Below, piece by piece: positions 24,486 through 35,212 of a stretch of DNA of 64,000 nt. Position 1 is the first letter of the stretch; each line of letters begins with the position of its first letter. The position numbers were made by a program, and so were the translations under genes. The notes under the pieces were generated by a model that did no database searches, had not been told where the DNA came from, and saw only the letters and a list, made by a program, of their open reading frames with translations. Source of the DNA: Dactylis glomerata (lineage: Eukaryota > Streptophyta > Magnoliopsida > Poales > Poaceae). The DNA is taken from positions 310,001-374,000 of the forward strand of contig QXEO01001032.1 of assembly GCA_007115705.1 (NCBI GenBank), written 5' to 3'.

Positions 24486-26374
24486 ATGAACATCTTCGTC
24501 GGCCTCACCGACACCATCGAGAAATTGGATGACTCAGCGCAAAACATGCGCATGACTCCGCTCCTTACTTAGGCGGAGTACGACCAAGCTCGATAGTGGG
24601 TAGCATGAACATCTTCGTCGGCCTCACCGACACCATCGAGAAATTCGATGACTCAGCGCAAAACATGCGCATGACTCCGCTCCTTACTTAGGCGGAGTAC
24701 GACCAAGCTCGATCGGCCACTCTCCCACTCTCGGGAGGGGGTTCGATCAAAGGCGACATCGACAACACTATCGAGTTCGACACACTCGCCGACGATGCTG
24801 ACTCCATCGACCCTCCTTCCGGCAATGGATCTATCACTGCCACTTTGTTCGACGGCTCCATCACCCGCGTGCCATCTGACTGGTGCCGTGGAGACCTATC
24901 GGAACCCTTGTCCTACTCGGAGTCCAAGTCCGAGAATGGGATCTGGGAGGAGCCTTGTGCCGTCCTCATGGCCGGCAGCGACCCACCGCCGCCACCACCA
25001 GATCCGTTCTCCACTCCAATCCACACCGACCTGCCGGTGTTAGAGGTTGAAGCTTCTCGCAAGACCCTTGAGGAGCCCAGGGTCAAAGAGCAGCGAGAGC
25101 GAGAAAAATTTCGCCTCGAAAAGCAGACCGCCACCGAGCTCTCAGAGTACCACCAGCGGAAGTGGAAGAAGAGACTAGCGGACGAGATGCCAGCATGCAC
25201 TCTCAACTTCGACACCCCGTGCCAAGTCCAGATCTCTGACCCCTTGGAGGATGGATCTAGCCAACCGGCCACGGCTCTAGGTGCTACCACTCGCCCAATT
25301 GCTGGGGCGACTGCTGCCGGACCTTCCCAACCACCGCCCAACGCCAATCCTACCCTAGGCCAACCAAGAATATTCTTGGCCACGAGGGAGGTCGCCGAGA
25401 ACAACATGCTGCAAGAGACAACGCCGATGGACAATATCATCGCCTCTGCAGCGGCCCTCGCCAGCATCGACCCGACGGCTGACAACACCTTGGGGATCGC
25501 CTACGCCAAAAACCAGCTGAACAAGTGCATCCAGCAGCAGGGGGACAGCTGCGACTCGCATGGGCGGGTGTACTCCCGGTCTTCCGGCAGCAGGGCGGCC
25601 TCCACTGGCAATCGCACCATCATCGCTGCCGCCACAGCAGCACCGGCTGCCAACCTTCAAAACTACCCCCCGCCTGGGCAGGTGCAGCCGCAAGGCCAGC
25701 CGCGAAACGATCAGCCCGTGTACTCCTCCAATGAGCCGCCGCATCAACAATGCTACACCAACGATGGTCGGCATGTTGACCCGCACACCCACATCCTCAA
25801 CAAACAAGCATGGCACACACAACAGTTGTACGATCTGCAGCACACCCTCACCAACCGCGCCGAGCAATCCGGTTCGCTCACGCGTGTTGGGCCCTCATGT
25901 TTCAGACCAATGGTCCGAGGCAAGGTGTACCCGCTGAACTTCAAGGCTCCAAGGGAGGTCGAGAAGTACGACCCCAAGCAAGATCCCACCATCTGGATTG
26001 ACTCGTACCTCAAGGCAATTGGAATCACCGGCCACACCGAGCTGGTGGCCACTCACTGCCTGTCATTGCTGGTGGACGATAGCACAAGGCAGTGGCTCAA
26101 CACCCTCCCAAAGAACAGCATCGACTCCTAGGACGACATGCACTCGGAGTTCGTCAAGCACCTCCAGGACAACTACTTGCGCACCACCTCCATCGACAAC
26201 CTCGAGAAGTGCGTCCAGCGGAGCAAGGAGTCCAGTCGCAAGTGGCTCCGCTGTTAGCAGGACACCTGGGTGTGCTCCTCCAGTGTACATCCCACCCTCG
26301 CCATCAACATGTTCAAGCGTTGTTGTCGCTATGAGCCTCTGGTGGTCAAGTGTCGATGCTCTGGACCAAGGTGT
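24486..26374 (+). pseudogene. Decayed gypsy gag (unit 2)
   Basis: Second copy of the gag at 7182-9070. The main open part is 24845-26131 (428 codons). It has the same 119-bp tandem duplication upstream (24476-24713), the same TAG at 26129-26131 interrupting the gag domain, and a second TAG about 125 bases further on. The shared defects show that decay preceded duplication of the unit. Confidence 0.75.
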
Positions 26375-27147
26375 CCCAGCGCCTGCTGCTTGGCCCGCTC
26401 CATGATGGGAGAAGATAAGGACTCACCGCATGGTGGCCGGACCGAGGCACTATCGGACGGTCGACCACCGTTTCCCAGCAGCGAAGAGCCATCCGCAAGC
26501 CCACTAGCAGGAAGAAGACGAAGGCATCCACTGTCTAGGATACATATAGCCAGGGCCATGTTGCTCATCCCCCGCAGAAGGTGGGAGAGAACCAGCTGAA
26601 AGCAGAGCAGGGGTGGAGGCACCAAGGGCATGGTGAAGGCGAGGGCTGCTCTTGCGGAAGAGCTTCTCGAAGTTGTCCGTAGAATTCCTTGACCGGCATC
26701 TTCAGAAGCTCTGTCATGGCGGCACCCCTTTGCCCTTTACCATTTCCTGGAAGGAGTCCAGGAACGATGCCCGCGGTGAGCCCACAGCAAGCTCTGCCCG
26801 AGACAAACAGTCGGCAAGGCATTGCCGGGCACCAGGCAAGGCCCTTCTATTTGCTAGGAAGGAGGAGGAGAAGGTCTCTCCCCCTTGCAGTGAGGGAACC
26901 TTGCAAGCGAAGGCATCTCCCCTAGCCGGGAGAAAGTGGCATACAAAACAAGGCTCGAGACTTGTCCCAAAGGACAAGACCTCCGGGCGCGTGGCAAGCG
27001 AATCCCGTAGGGATCTCCCTGTCACCCCCAGGAGCGTGCATGGAGGACGCGCGGTGGAAGTCCACTGCGGTGGACTTGCAGAAGGCATCATTACCGCGGC
27101 AGTCGCGGTACTGACGGACAAGACCGGCTGGTCAAGACCCATTGATG

Positions 27148-27152
27148 CAGCG
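27148..27152. repeat. Target-site duplication CAGCG, left copy
   Basis: CAGCG immediately before the element matches CAGCG at 36611-36615 immediately after it. The 5-bp length fits LTR retrotransposon integration. Confidence 0.9.
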
Positions 27153-28547
27153 TGATGACCCACAAGTATAGGGGATCGCAATAGTCTTCGAGGGAAGTAT
27201 TCCCCAAATTTATTGATTCGACACAAGGGGAGCCAAAGAATATATGTAAGCCTTAACAGATGAGTTGTCAATTCAGCTTCACCTGGAAACAGTCTTGCTC
27301 GCAGTGGTTTATCAGTAGCAACAATTTTATAGTGGTGACAGTAGTGAAACAGTAACAGGAGTAGTAAAATAGCAGCAGTAATAGTAACAGTTGTACACAG
27401 TAGAAACAAATACTGTAGGCATAGGGATGGATTACGGGCGTTGCATGGATAAAATAATTCATGAAATCAATGAGACATGGGCATTGCAGATAAATAATGA
27501 TAAAGCATCTTAGTACAAACAATCATAGGCATGTGTTCCGTATATAGTCGTACGTGCTCACAAGGAGAAACTTGCACGGCATCTTTTGTCCTACCAGCCT
27601 GTTGCAGCAGGGCCTCAAGGGAAACTACTGGTAATTAAGGTACTCCTTTTAATAGAGCACCGGAGCAAAGCATTAGCACTCGGTGAACACATGTGATCCT
27701 CACATCATAGCCATCCCCTCCGGTTATCCCAATTTCTGTCACTTTGGGGCCTCGGCTTCCGGACAACAATATGTGTATACAACTTGTAGGTAAGACCATA
27801 AACAACAAGTATCATCATAGAAATAATAACATGTTCAGATCTGAAATCATGGCACTCGGGCCCAAAGTGACAAGCATTAAGCACAACAAGTTGCAACAAT
27901 GTCATAGGCACTAAATAAAGATACTAGGCACTATGCCCTATCAATCTCATATCAAATTACATGAACAATCTCATCCAATCCCTACCATCCCCTCACCTAC
28001 AGCGGGGGAATTACTCACACATGGATGGGGGAGTCATGGATGGTCGATGGAGGAGCGTCGGTGATGATGGTGATGAAGATCTCCTCCGACTCCCCGTCCC
28101 AGCAGGGTGCCAGAACGGAGTTTCTGGTTCCGAATCGCGGTTTCTGATGGCGGCGGCGCAGCGGAAGTCTATCTGGGAAAACGCCCCCCTCCTCGATATT
28201 ATGTCGTCAGAGGGTATATGTACGCGAGAGGGAAGGCCGAGAGGATGGCTGGAGCCTCCTCACGCCAGTGTGGCGCGGCCAGGGCTAGGCCGCGACCAGT
28301 GCGTGAGGGCCCCTTAGGCCTCCTTTCCCTCCTATCTTCTGGATCCGTGGGTCTTCTAGTGAAATAGGATTTTTGATGATTTTTCCCGAATTTTTACTGA
28401 AAGTTGGATTTCTGCACAAAAACGAGACACCAGAGTAATTCTGCTGAAAACAGCGTCAGTCCGTGTTAGTTGCATTCAAAACACACAAATTAGAGGAGAA
28501 ACAATAGCAAAAGTGTTCGGGAAAGTAGATACGTTTTGGACGTATCA
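27153..28547 (-). repeat. 3' LTR of the Athila-type element (unit 2)
   Basis: A 1395-bp LTR with TG...CA ends on the minus strand. The hairpin at 28259-28307 is less perfect than in the 5' LTR: GCTAGGCCGCGAC here versus GCTGGGCCGCGCC there. Confidence 0.93.
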
Positions 28548-28560
28548 ACTCCCCCCAAGC
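28548..28560 (-). promoter_or_regulatory. Polypurine tract (unit 2)
   Basis: GCTTGGGGGGAGT on the minus strand directly precedes the 3' LTR. Confidence 0.85.
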
Positions 28561-30645
28561 TTAGCTATTTGCTTGTCCTCAAGCAATTCAGTTAACAACT
28601 GAGAGCGATAAAAGAAACTTTCACGAACACATTTGCTCATATGATGTATATATACTAACTATGTGATCAAGTACTCAGGCAATTCATAATAAGAGATATG
28701 CAACTAATGTCACCTCATAGTCAAGCAAGCTATGAAAGAGTGCCAATGCACTAATAACAAGTAACATGTACATAAGAAGCTAACAAGATTGTAATATGCA
28801 TAAATGATATGAAAGAGTGGTATCCAACTTGCCTTTATTTGTGGAGCAAAACATAAATGCTGAGGCACCTCTGAAGTTCAAGAGAAGACTAGAAGTAGAA
28901 ATATCAAAGATACAAACATCAAAGTTATACCACAATTAACCGTGTTCTGGGACAAGCACATTACACTAAGAATAACAGCTATGCTCTCAAGAAGTGCTTA
29001 AAGTTAGAAGATGGTGACTCAACATAAAAGTAAACGAATGGCCCTTCGCAGAGGGAAGCAGTGATTTAACATGTGCTAGAGCTTTTCATTTGTAAAACAG
29101 AGATAAAAATTTATTTTGAGAGGTGGTTGTTTCATGTCAACGGCTAGCAATGGGGACTTGCTATCTTCCATAATAAACAAGTGAGAGCGGTTCCGAGTTC
29201 TTTGAAATTTTGGCACATTGGTGCTCTTTTATAAAGCTTTGGCACTCCTCCCCACCTTTTTCCTTTCTCAAACCATGGCTAAACGATTCCATCGGGTGCC
29301 CACCAACTTTCACATTCCTTGGAGGAGTGCCTTTTTTTCTTTCTTTTAGAATTAAGGTTATAATGGTCTGACCGGCTCCCTTGCAAAATTAATGACGAGC
29401 AGATGAAGCTGCCTAGTCGAGGGGTACTTAATTTTATATGGAAGATAGCAATTCCGACCACTACGTCCCCATGAGCTAAAAACAGTGGCACAAAATGAGA
29501 AGTAGTTGAAAGTTTTGAAAGGTAGCACATGAAAATTTACTTGGAATGGCTTACAAATACCATGCATAGGAATTTATAGTGGACTCTTTGGAAGACTTGG
29601 AATTGGTAATTGGATGCACGAGTAGAGCTCATACTCAGTACAAGTGAGGCTAGCAAAAGACTGGGAAGCGACAATCGAGAGAGCAAAAAACTGTCATAAT
29701 CATGCTTGCGACAAAACAAAATTAATATAGGCATAAAAATGATACAAGAACTCTGAGGCAAAGTAAATCATCGAGGCTTAATTGACTTTTTATTTAGTCA
29801 TATGCATGCTTGAGCATGTGCCAAGTCGATTCAAATGAAGCTTTCAGAGGTGGATACCACAATAACATACCATATTATGAATAAAACAAAGCATGCAAGC
29901 ATCTACATAACATGCTACAGGCTAATAGTAAATTGGAACTAATCATATGAAAGCAAGAACTACAAAGCATCCATTAGATAACATATACCTTACATGAACC
30001 GACTAAGGATGTCCACATGAGTGAGTATATGTACAAAAATGAAAACAAATAGAGTTCATACCAGCCTCTTACCACATCTTGGATTGTCATATGTCATCAT
30101 TATTGCTCTTCACTTGTGTGGCTTGAATAATATAAAGTGAATACCAAGCTCCAATGGAGTAACGGGGGACTAAACTCTGCAACAAACTTTACAAAACTGA
30201 AGAAGAACAACAAATATTTTTTTGCGTTTTTGATTTTTGAAACAAGAGCGGAAGGGAATAGCAAACAAAGCAAAATATTTTTGGGTTTTTCAAGTAGCAA
30301 ACCAAAGGTAGAAAACCAAAGAACCAAATAAAGAGAAACAACGGAAATATTTTTGGTCTTTTCGTATTTTGGAAAGCAGAAGTAAGAACTAGAACAATAA
30401 AGAAGGTGAAACATGGATATACAAGGGTCCGACAAAATATAATGTGTAGATGAGTGCATCGTCGGCATACCTCCCCCCCAAGCTTAGGCTTTTGGCCTAA
30501 GTGGAGATCAATCCCAACTCGGCCAACTTGGCCATGAGGTGGCGCCTCCGTAGTGTGACGAAGAAGCACCATCGTCCTGATATGAGCTCGAGGACGCCCC
30601 GGAGTGGTACGTGGTGAAGTGATAGGCCGGCTCCTCCTCTTCCTC
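28561..30645 (-). other. Non-coding 3' internal region (unit 2)
   Basis: AT-rich with no coding signal. A second purine tract, AAGCTTGGGGGGGAGG, is at about 30471-30485 on the minus strand, between the ORF-1-like gene and the main polypurine tract. Confidence 0.7.
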
Positions 30646-31641
30646 CTAGACCACCGCGCCGTGTTGGATATTGAAACCAAGCAGCCTAAGCTGATCATCC
30701 AACTCCTCCTTCGTGCGCGACCATGGCCTCACGTGAATGCTGAACAAGTTAGGCTGAGGCAAGGGAACTTCCCTTTCCTCTCCATCAATAAATAACATCC
30801 TGTAAACTAATTTCCCTGCACATGAGTTAGCAGTAACAAAATGATGGAGTTTCATGGCAGCAAGATCAAGCCTCTGTGGAGCCAACAATACATCATTAGG
30901 AGCAATAGAAAGTCCTAGCTCAGCAACAATGCACGCGGCAATAATACCTCCATAAATAGGTCCCCTAGCGGCTAGGCGACGAGCAATAACAGCACCAAGG
31001 TTATACTTCCTTCCAACATCAAGAGCGGTAGCTAGAAAAGCTAAATGATAGTTGGAGATATTGCTAGTATTTTCTCTACCAAGTACACTAGTTGCAAGAT
31101 AGTAAGTAAAATATCTAATAGCTGGGAGCTGAATGTTTCTTATTTTGCCACGCTGTGTGGTGCGGTCATCATCATTGGTCACCCCTCGGTAAAGCTCCAA
31201 CAAATCAGCGGGGTGATTTTGTATCCTCTTGGCCGTTCCAAACATGGGAATACCTAAAATAGAACAAAACCTCCCCAAAGGCATGGTGATAGACTTATCA
31301 TAAATCTTAAATGCAATGGAAGGATTGAAATGAGCATTAGTAAATTTAAAACTTTCAACGAAAATCTTTGTAAGCATAGCATATTGGTCACTTTCATCTG
31401 TCATGTAAGCAGTCAACCCAACCCTGTTAATAAGGAGCAAGAAATCATCAAGAATCCCTGCATCACTCAAAAAGTTAATACAAGGGAAGGTGGATGGATG
31501 TGCATCTCCATCGTCCCCTTCAAGGTTTGGTGACATGAGATCCTCATTATAAGACATCCTATATTGAGCGGTGGATCTTGAAGGCCTTGATGACCTTGGT
31601 GCATCACTTTCAAACACTTCTCCATATGTGAAGTTGTCCAT
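30646..31641 (-). CDS. Athila ORF-1-like protein of the retrotransposon
   Basis: A 331-codon frame in the position where Athila elements carry their third, non-pol gene. The central part (RFCSILGIPMFG, RYFTYYLATSVLGR, YNLGAVIARRLA, then PIYGGIIAACIVAELGLS at about residues 225-250) resembles the family known as ATHILA ORF-1 (Pfam PF03078); this is from memory of the family pattern and was not searched. The N-terminus is serine/arginine-rich (residues 14-26). I see no signal peptide or transmembrane helix, so it is not an obvious envelope protein. The ATG lies nine bases after a canonical splice acceptor. The frame is intact in both units, which fits either youth or selection in recently active copies. 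Function unknown. Confidence 0.7.
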   Translation of the reverse strand: MDNFTYGEVFESDAPRSSRPSRSTAQYRMSYNEDLMSPNLEGDDGDAHPSTFPCINFLSDAGILDDFLLLINRVGLTAYMTDESDQYAMLTKIFVESFKFTNAHFNPSIAFKIYDKSITMPLGRFCSILGIPMFGTAKRIQNHPADLLELYRGVTNDDDRTTQRGKIRNIQLPAIRYFTYYLATSVLGRENTSNISNYHLAFLATALDVGRKYNLGAVIARRLAARGPIYGGIIAACIVAELGLSIAPNDVLLAPQRLDLAAMKLHHFVTANSCAGKLVYRMLFIDGEEREVPLPQPNLFSIHVRPWSRTKEELDDQLRLLGFNIQHGAVV

Positions 31642-31650
31642 CTCCCTTCT

Positions 31651-31870
31651 CTGAATTTTTTTAACAAACTCATAAAAAGCGATTTTACGACAAGCAAGTG
31701 GAGGAAACTACTATGGTGAGTTACTAGAGAGCTATCATGCATCAAAATAACCTTTCTAAGCAATAGAACAAGCATGCATACTCATTTATACTGCCAGCTA
31801 CAAAGCTAAAATACTCAAGAAATACTTTACCAAAAGAAATTCTACTTGGACAAGTGGAGGAGTCACATAC
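31651..31870 (-). promoter_or_regulatory. Putative 5' UTR intron upstream of the ORF-1-like gene
   Basis: On the minus strand a good donor (TTCTCCG|GTATGTGAC, GT at 31870-31869) and acceptor (AAAAATTCAG|AGAAGG, AG ending at 31651) enclose 220 nt of AT-rich sequence, and the ATG follows at 31641. A spliced subgenomic RNA for this gene is inferred. An equivalent lies in unit 1 at about 14348-14566. Confidence 0.4.
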
Positions 31871-32039
31871 CGGAGAACAAATGATCCAAATTTCAGCAGA
31901 AATGTTGGGCTGAGCACGGAGATCGAAAAATCGAGGTGAAGAATAGCAAGAACTCGAGTTTGAGCTGAGTGTGTCATTGTTTTCGGGAGAAAGAAAGAGC
32001 TGGGGAAGAACAGATGAGTGAGGGGCCAGGTGGGGCCCT

Positions 32040-32090
32040 CTCACACCTAGGTGGCGCGGCCAGGGCTGGGCCGCGCCACCTATGTGTGAG
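32040..32090 (-). other. Long GC-rich hairpin between protease and ORF-1-like gene
   Basis: Two 22-nt arms with one mismatch, starting CTCACACC and containing TGGCGCGGCC, enclose a 7-nt loop. The same hairpin type recurs in the LTRs of this and neighbouring elements. The unit 1 copy is 14735-14785. Confidence 0.85.
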
Positions 32091-32481
32091 GTGGCGTGGC
32101 AGCCCCACCTGGTGCCTCCCAGGTGTCTCTTTGCCCCATTTTTGACATAAAAATTTATAAAGAATTTTCTAGAATTTTTTCGAGAAACTTTATTTTCGAG
32201 GATTTTTCAGAAATTGGCATATCCAAATTTTTTTTTTCAGAAAAACGACGATAAAATGATTTCAAGCAAAACAAAACCAAGCGTGCAGCAGCTCTGAGAT
32301 ACTCTTAATCATGCAACTAAACTGAAGGGATAGAATTGATGAAAGTAAATACAAGTGAGGTGGAGTGGATGCGGTGAAAACGAAGTTTCGTTCATATAAA
32401 ATCACTTTGTTAACAAGGTTGATCAAGTCTTGTTACCAAACTAACTTTGTATGAGGCAAAACTTTGCACTTCACTAAATGC

Positions 32482-33252
32482 TTATGTTACCTCAACTTTG
32501 ATAGGTATAGTCCCAACCATAACAATTTGATATTCTTCCTTGGGCTTTTGCTCTGAACAAATAATTTGACCAACTTTGATGGTCTCAACATGCTTGATTG
32601 AATTTAGAGCATTCTTCCTATCAATCTTCTTGGGAAAATAGACCGTATACTCCTTGTCATTGACATTGAAAGTGACTTTTCCTTGATTGCAATTAATAAC
32701 AGCACCTGCGGTATTTAGAAAAGGTCTCCCAAGAATAATAGACATATTATCATCTTCAGGCATTTCCAACACAATAAAATCAGTTAATATTAAACGACTG
32801 TTAGCAACTTGAACCAGAACATTTTCACATATACCAATAGGAATAGTAGTAGACTTATCAGCCATCTGCAAAGATATATCAGTTGATACTAATTTTTCTA
32901 AATCAAGTCTCTTATAAAGAGAAAAAGGCATGACACTAACTCCAGCTCCCAAATCACATAAAGCAGTTCTAACATAGTTATTTTTAATGGAGCAAGGAAT
33001 AGTTGGTATACCTGGATCTCCAAGCTTCTCTGGAACTTTACCATCAAAAGAATAATTAGCAAGTAAAGTGGAAATTTCCTCACTAGGAATTTTCCTTTTG
33101 TTAGTGACAATTTCTTTCATATACTTTGCATAAGGAGGCATTCTAATAGCATCAGTCAAAGGAATTTGCAAAAATAAAGGTCTCATCCATTCACAAAACC
33201 TGTTGTAGTGTTCTTCCTCCTTGGACTTGTGTTTCTTACTAGGAAAAGGCAT
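32482..33252 (-). CDS. Retropepsin-like aspartic protease domain
   Basis: The ORF from the first ATG (33252) gives 256 aa. The aspartic protease signature CDLGAGVSVMP is at residues 99-109 with D100 as the predicted catalytic residue, and IILGRPFLNT at 172-181 is the matching C-terminal strand. Together these are typical of Ty3/gypsy proteases. It is in the same frame as the upstream gag segment (33259-34302), separated only by an in-frame TAG at 33261-33259, so gag and PR were probably one polyprotein. A normal stop follows shortly after the domain, and no RT, RNase H or integrase comes after it. Confidence 0.85.
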   Translation of the reverse strand: MPFPSKKHKSKEEEHYNRFCEWMRPLFLQIPLTDAIRMPPYAKYMKEIVTNKRKIPSEEISTLLANYSFDGKVPEKLGDPGIPTIPCSIKNNYVRTALCDLGAGVSVMPFSLYKRLDLEKLVSTDISLQMADKSTTIPIGICENVLVQVANSRLILTDFIVLEMPEDDNMSIILGRPFLNTAGAVINCNQGKVTFNVNDKEYTVYFPKKIDRKNALNSIKHVETIKVGQIICSEQKPKEEYQIVMVGTIPIKVEVT

Positions 33253-33258
33253 TGGTTT

Positions 33259-34302
33259 CTATACCCAAGGTTCTCTCTCTTTACCATGCTTGTTGGCAAT
33301 GAAGTCTTCTTTGGTGTACTTTGCATTTTTATCAATCTTCTCTGGTTCTTCTTCAACTTCTTCTTTATCGGAAGCATCTCCTGGTTCAGTTTCAGCATCA
33401 GAAATAGAAACACTATTAGGATCTTTACCTGCATCAGAGGATTCTGCAGTTGTTTTATGCTTCTTCTTCTTCTTAGAAGGGATATCATCATATGAAGTGT
33501 GTTGAGAATCTTGCTCAACCCTCTTAGGATGTCCTTCAGGATATAATGGATCTTGAGTAGCAGCGCCACTTCTCGTGCGTATTTCACATGCTTGCTTCTC
33601 TCTTGCAGCATTAACTAGCAAGTCTTTTTGCACCTTGGTAAGCTGATCAATTTGTGTTTGAACCATTTGAAAATGTTTAACAAGTATCTTCACATCATTG
33701 GTGGTTCTCTCCACAATATCCTGCAACTTGTTAATAGCTCTAGAATTTTCCAACAAATGATTATGCACCATTCTATTAAAATTTTCTTGCTTAACAATAA
33801 AATTATCAAACTCATCTAAGCATTGATCAGGAGGTTTAGTATAAGGAATATCTCTTTCATCAAAGCGTTGGAGAGAGTGTACCTCAATAGTAGATGAGTG
33901 AGGGATTGGCTTACATAATTCTTCTATAGGAGGTAAATTTTTAACATCTTTGGCTTTAATACCTTTCTCCTTAAGAGATTTCTTAGCTTCCTTCATAACT
34001 TCATCATTTAATTCAATCATCCCTCTCTTCTTCGGCGTAGGCTCTGTAGATGGCGCAGGGGTGGGTGCTGGTGTTGGCTCAACTAAAGTCCAATCATCAT
34101 GATTCCGGCTTATTTTAGCCATTAATTCTTCAGCTTCAGCCGGAGTTCTTTCCCTGAAAACACAACCAGCACAACTATCCAAATATGACTTAGATTCATC
34201 CGTTAGTCCATTATAAAATATATCAAGGAGTTCATTTTTAGGCAATGGTTCTTTAGGCAGAGCTCTAATTAAAGAACAAAACCTTGTCCAAGATTCAGGC
34301 AA
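33259..34302 (-). pseudogene. gag, C-terminal half
   Basis: 347 codons beginning PESWTRFCSLIRALP, the conserved second half of the plant retrotransposon gag domain, followed by a proline-rich linker (about residues 75-90), charged helices that may form coiled coil (about 170-230), and a lysine/glutamate-rich tail. No CCHC zinc knuckle is visible. It joins the N-terminal half through a one-base frameshift near 34315 and ends at an in-frame TAG just before the protease. The gag-PR polyprotein therefore has two defects in this copy. Confidence 0.8.
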
Positions 34303-35123
34303 TATCTCTCCTTTTCCATGTTCAAATCAAAGATTTTTTGCACAGCAGCATATTGAGCACTAGCGGGAAAATATTTCTGAAAGAAAGCATTAACCAAAGC
34401 AATAGGACTAGTAAGAGAACCAGGAGACAAGCTATTAAACCAAGTTTTAGAAGCATCTTTCAACGAAAAAGGAAAAATCTTAGCAACAAAGTAAGTGCGG
34501 AGCTTAATATCATCAGAAAACAAATTACTCAAAGTAGAAAGCTCATTCATGTGCTCCATAGCACTCTCATCTTTAGTACCACAAAAAGGAGTTTTCTCAA
34601 CAATAGATATGTAAGATAAATCCAAAGAGAAATCATAATCCTTGTCTCTAATATTTATGGGAGAAGCAGCAAACTTAGGATCAGGAGACAAATTATATCT
34701 GACAGAACGTCTTGCAAGAAGTTCTTTAACATTACCAGCATTACGAGCAGCACGTGCTTCAGCAATAAAATCATCATTAAGCTCAATATAAGCATCATCA
34801 TCATAATCATCACTAGGACATTCCCTAGACTCAGGTGAACTAACAGGTATAACAGTGGTGTTTCCCAACTTAGCTCTAGCAATAGTAGCATCTAAAAAGG
34901 AACCTAGTGAACCACTCTCATCAAGCACAGTAGAAGCATCATCTAAATTATCAGTGGCATTTTCAATCTCAGCAGAAGTAGTAGCAGTAGCGTGTGGGTG
35001 TGGTGGTGTAAGCAACTTACTCATAACAGATGGTGAATCAAGAGCAACAGAGGTGTTGAGAGTCGTACCTCTTCTTGTAGTGGATGGCAATATAGGAACT
35101 TTTCCATCACGAGGTTTACCCAT
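34269..35123 (-). pseudogene. gag, N-terminal half
   Basis: The frame opens at 35159, but the ATG at 35123 (MGKPRDGKV) is the more likely start because the 12 codons before it are hydrophobic and resemble leader sequence. It encodes an acidic N-terminal region and the first half of the gag domain (KIFPFSLKDASKTWFNSL, then NAFFQKYFP). A one-base deletion near 34315 sends the frame into a short tail. The repeat junction that truncates the other copies falls inside this gene at 34723. Confidence 0.8.
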
Positions 35124-35183
35124 GATGAAAAGGATTGCAGCGAACAATATGAATACCAAGTGAACTTACAAATAAAGCTATGC

Positions 35184-35201
35184 TCCCCGGCAACGGCGCC
35201 A
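35184..35201 (-). promoter_or_regulatory. Primer-binding site, tRNA-Asp type
   Basis: TGGCGCCGTTGCCGGGGA on the minus strand is complementary to the 3' end of plant tRNA-Asp. It lies 11 bases inside the 5' LTR. Confidence 0.9.
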
Positions 35202-35212
35202 GAAAATAGTCT

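Larger units (their letters stand above)
17412..34723. repeat. Direct tandem repeat, unit 2 (17.3 kb)
   Basis: This is the second copy of the unit at 106-17411, a few bases longer because unit 1 lacks several single bases. Unlike unit 1, its right end runs without a break into the remainder of the retrotransposon (34724-36610), so this is the copy that keeps the original right flank. Confidence 0.95.

Noticed and set aside
33208..33505. Plus-strand frames rich in F and L opposite gag
   Set aside because: They are antisense to the lysine/glutamate-rich gag tail and explained by its composition.
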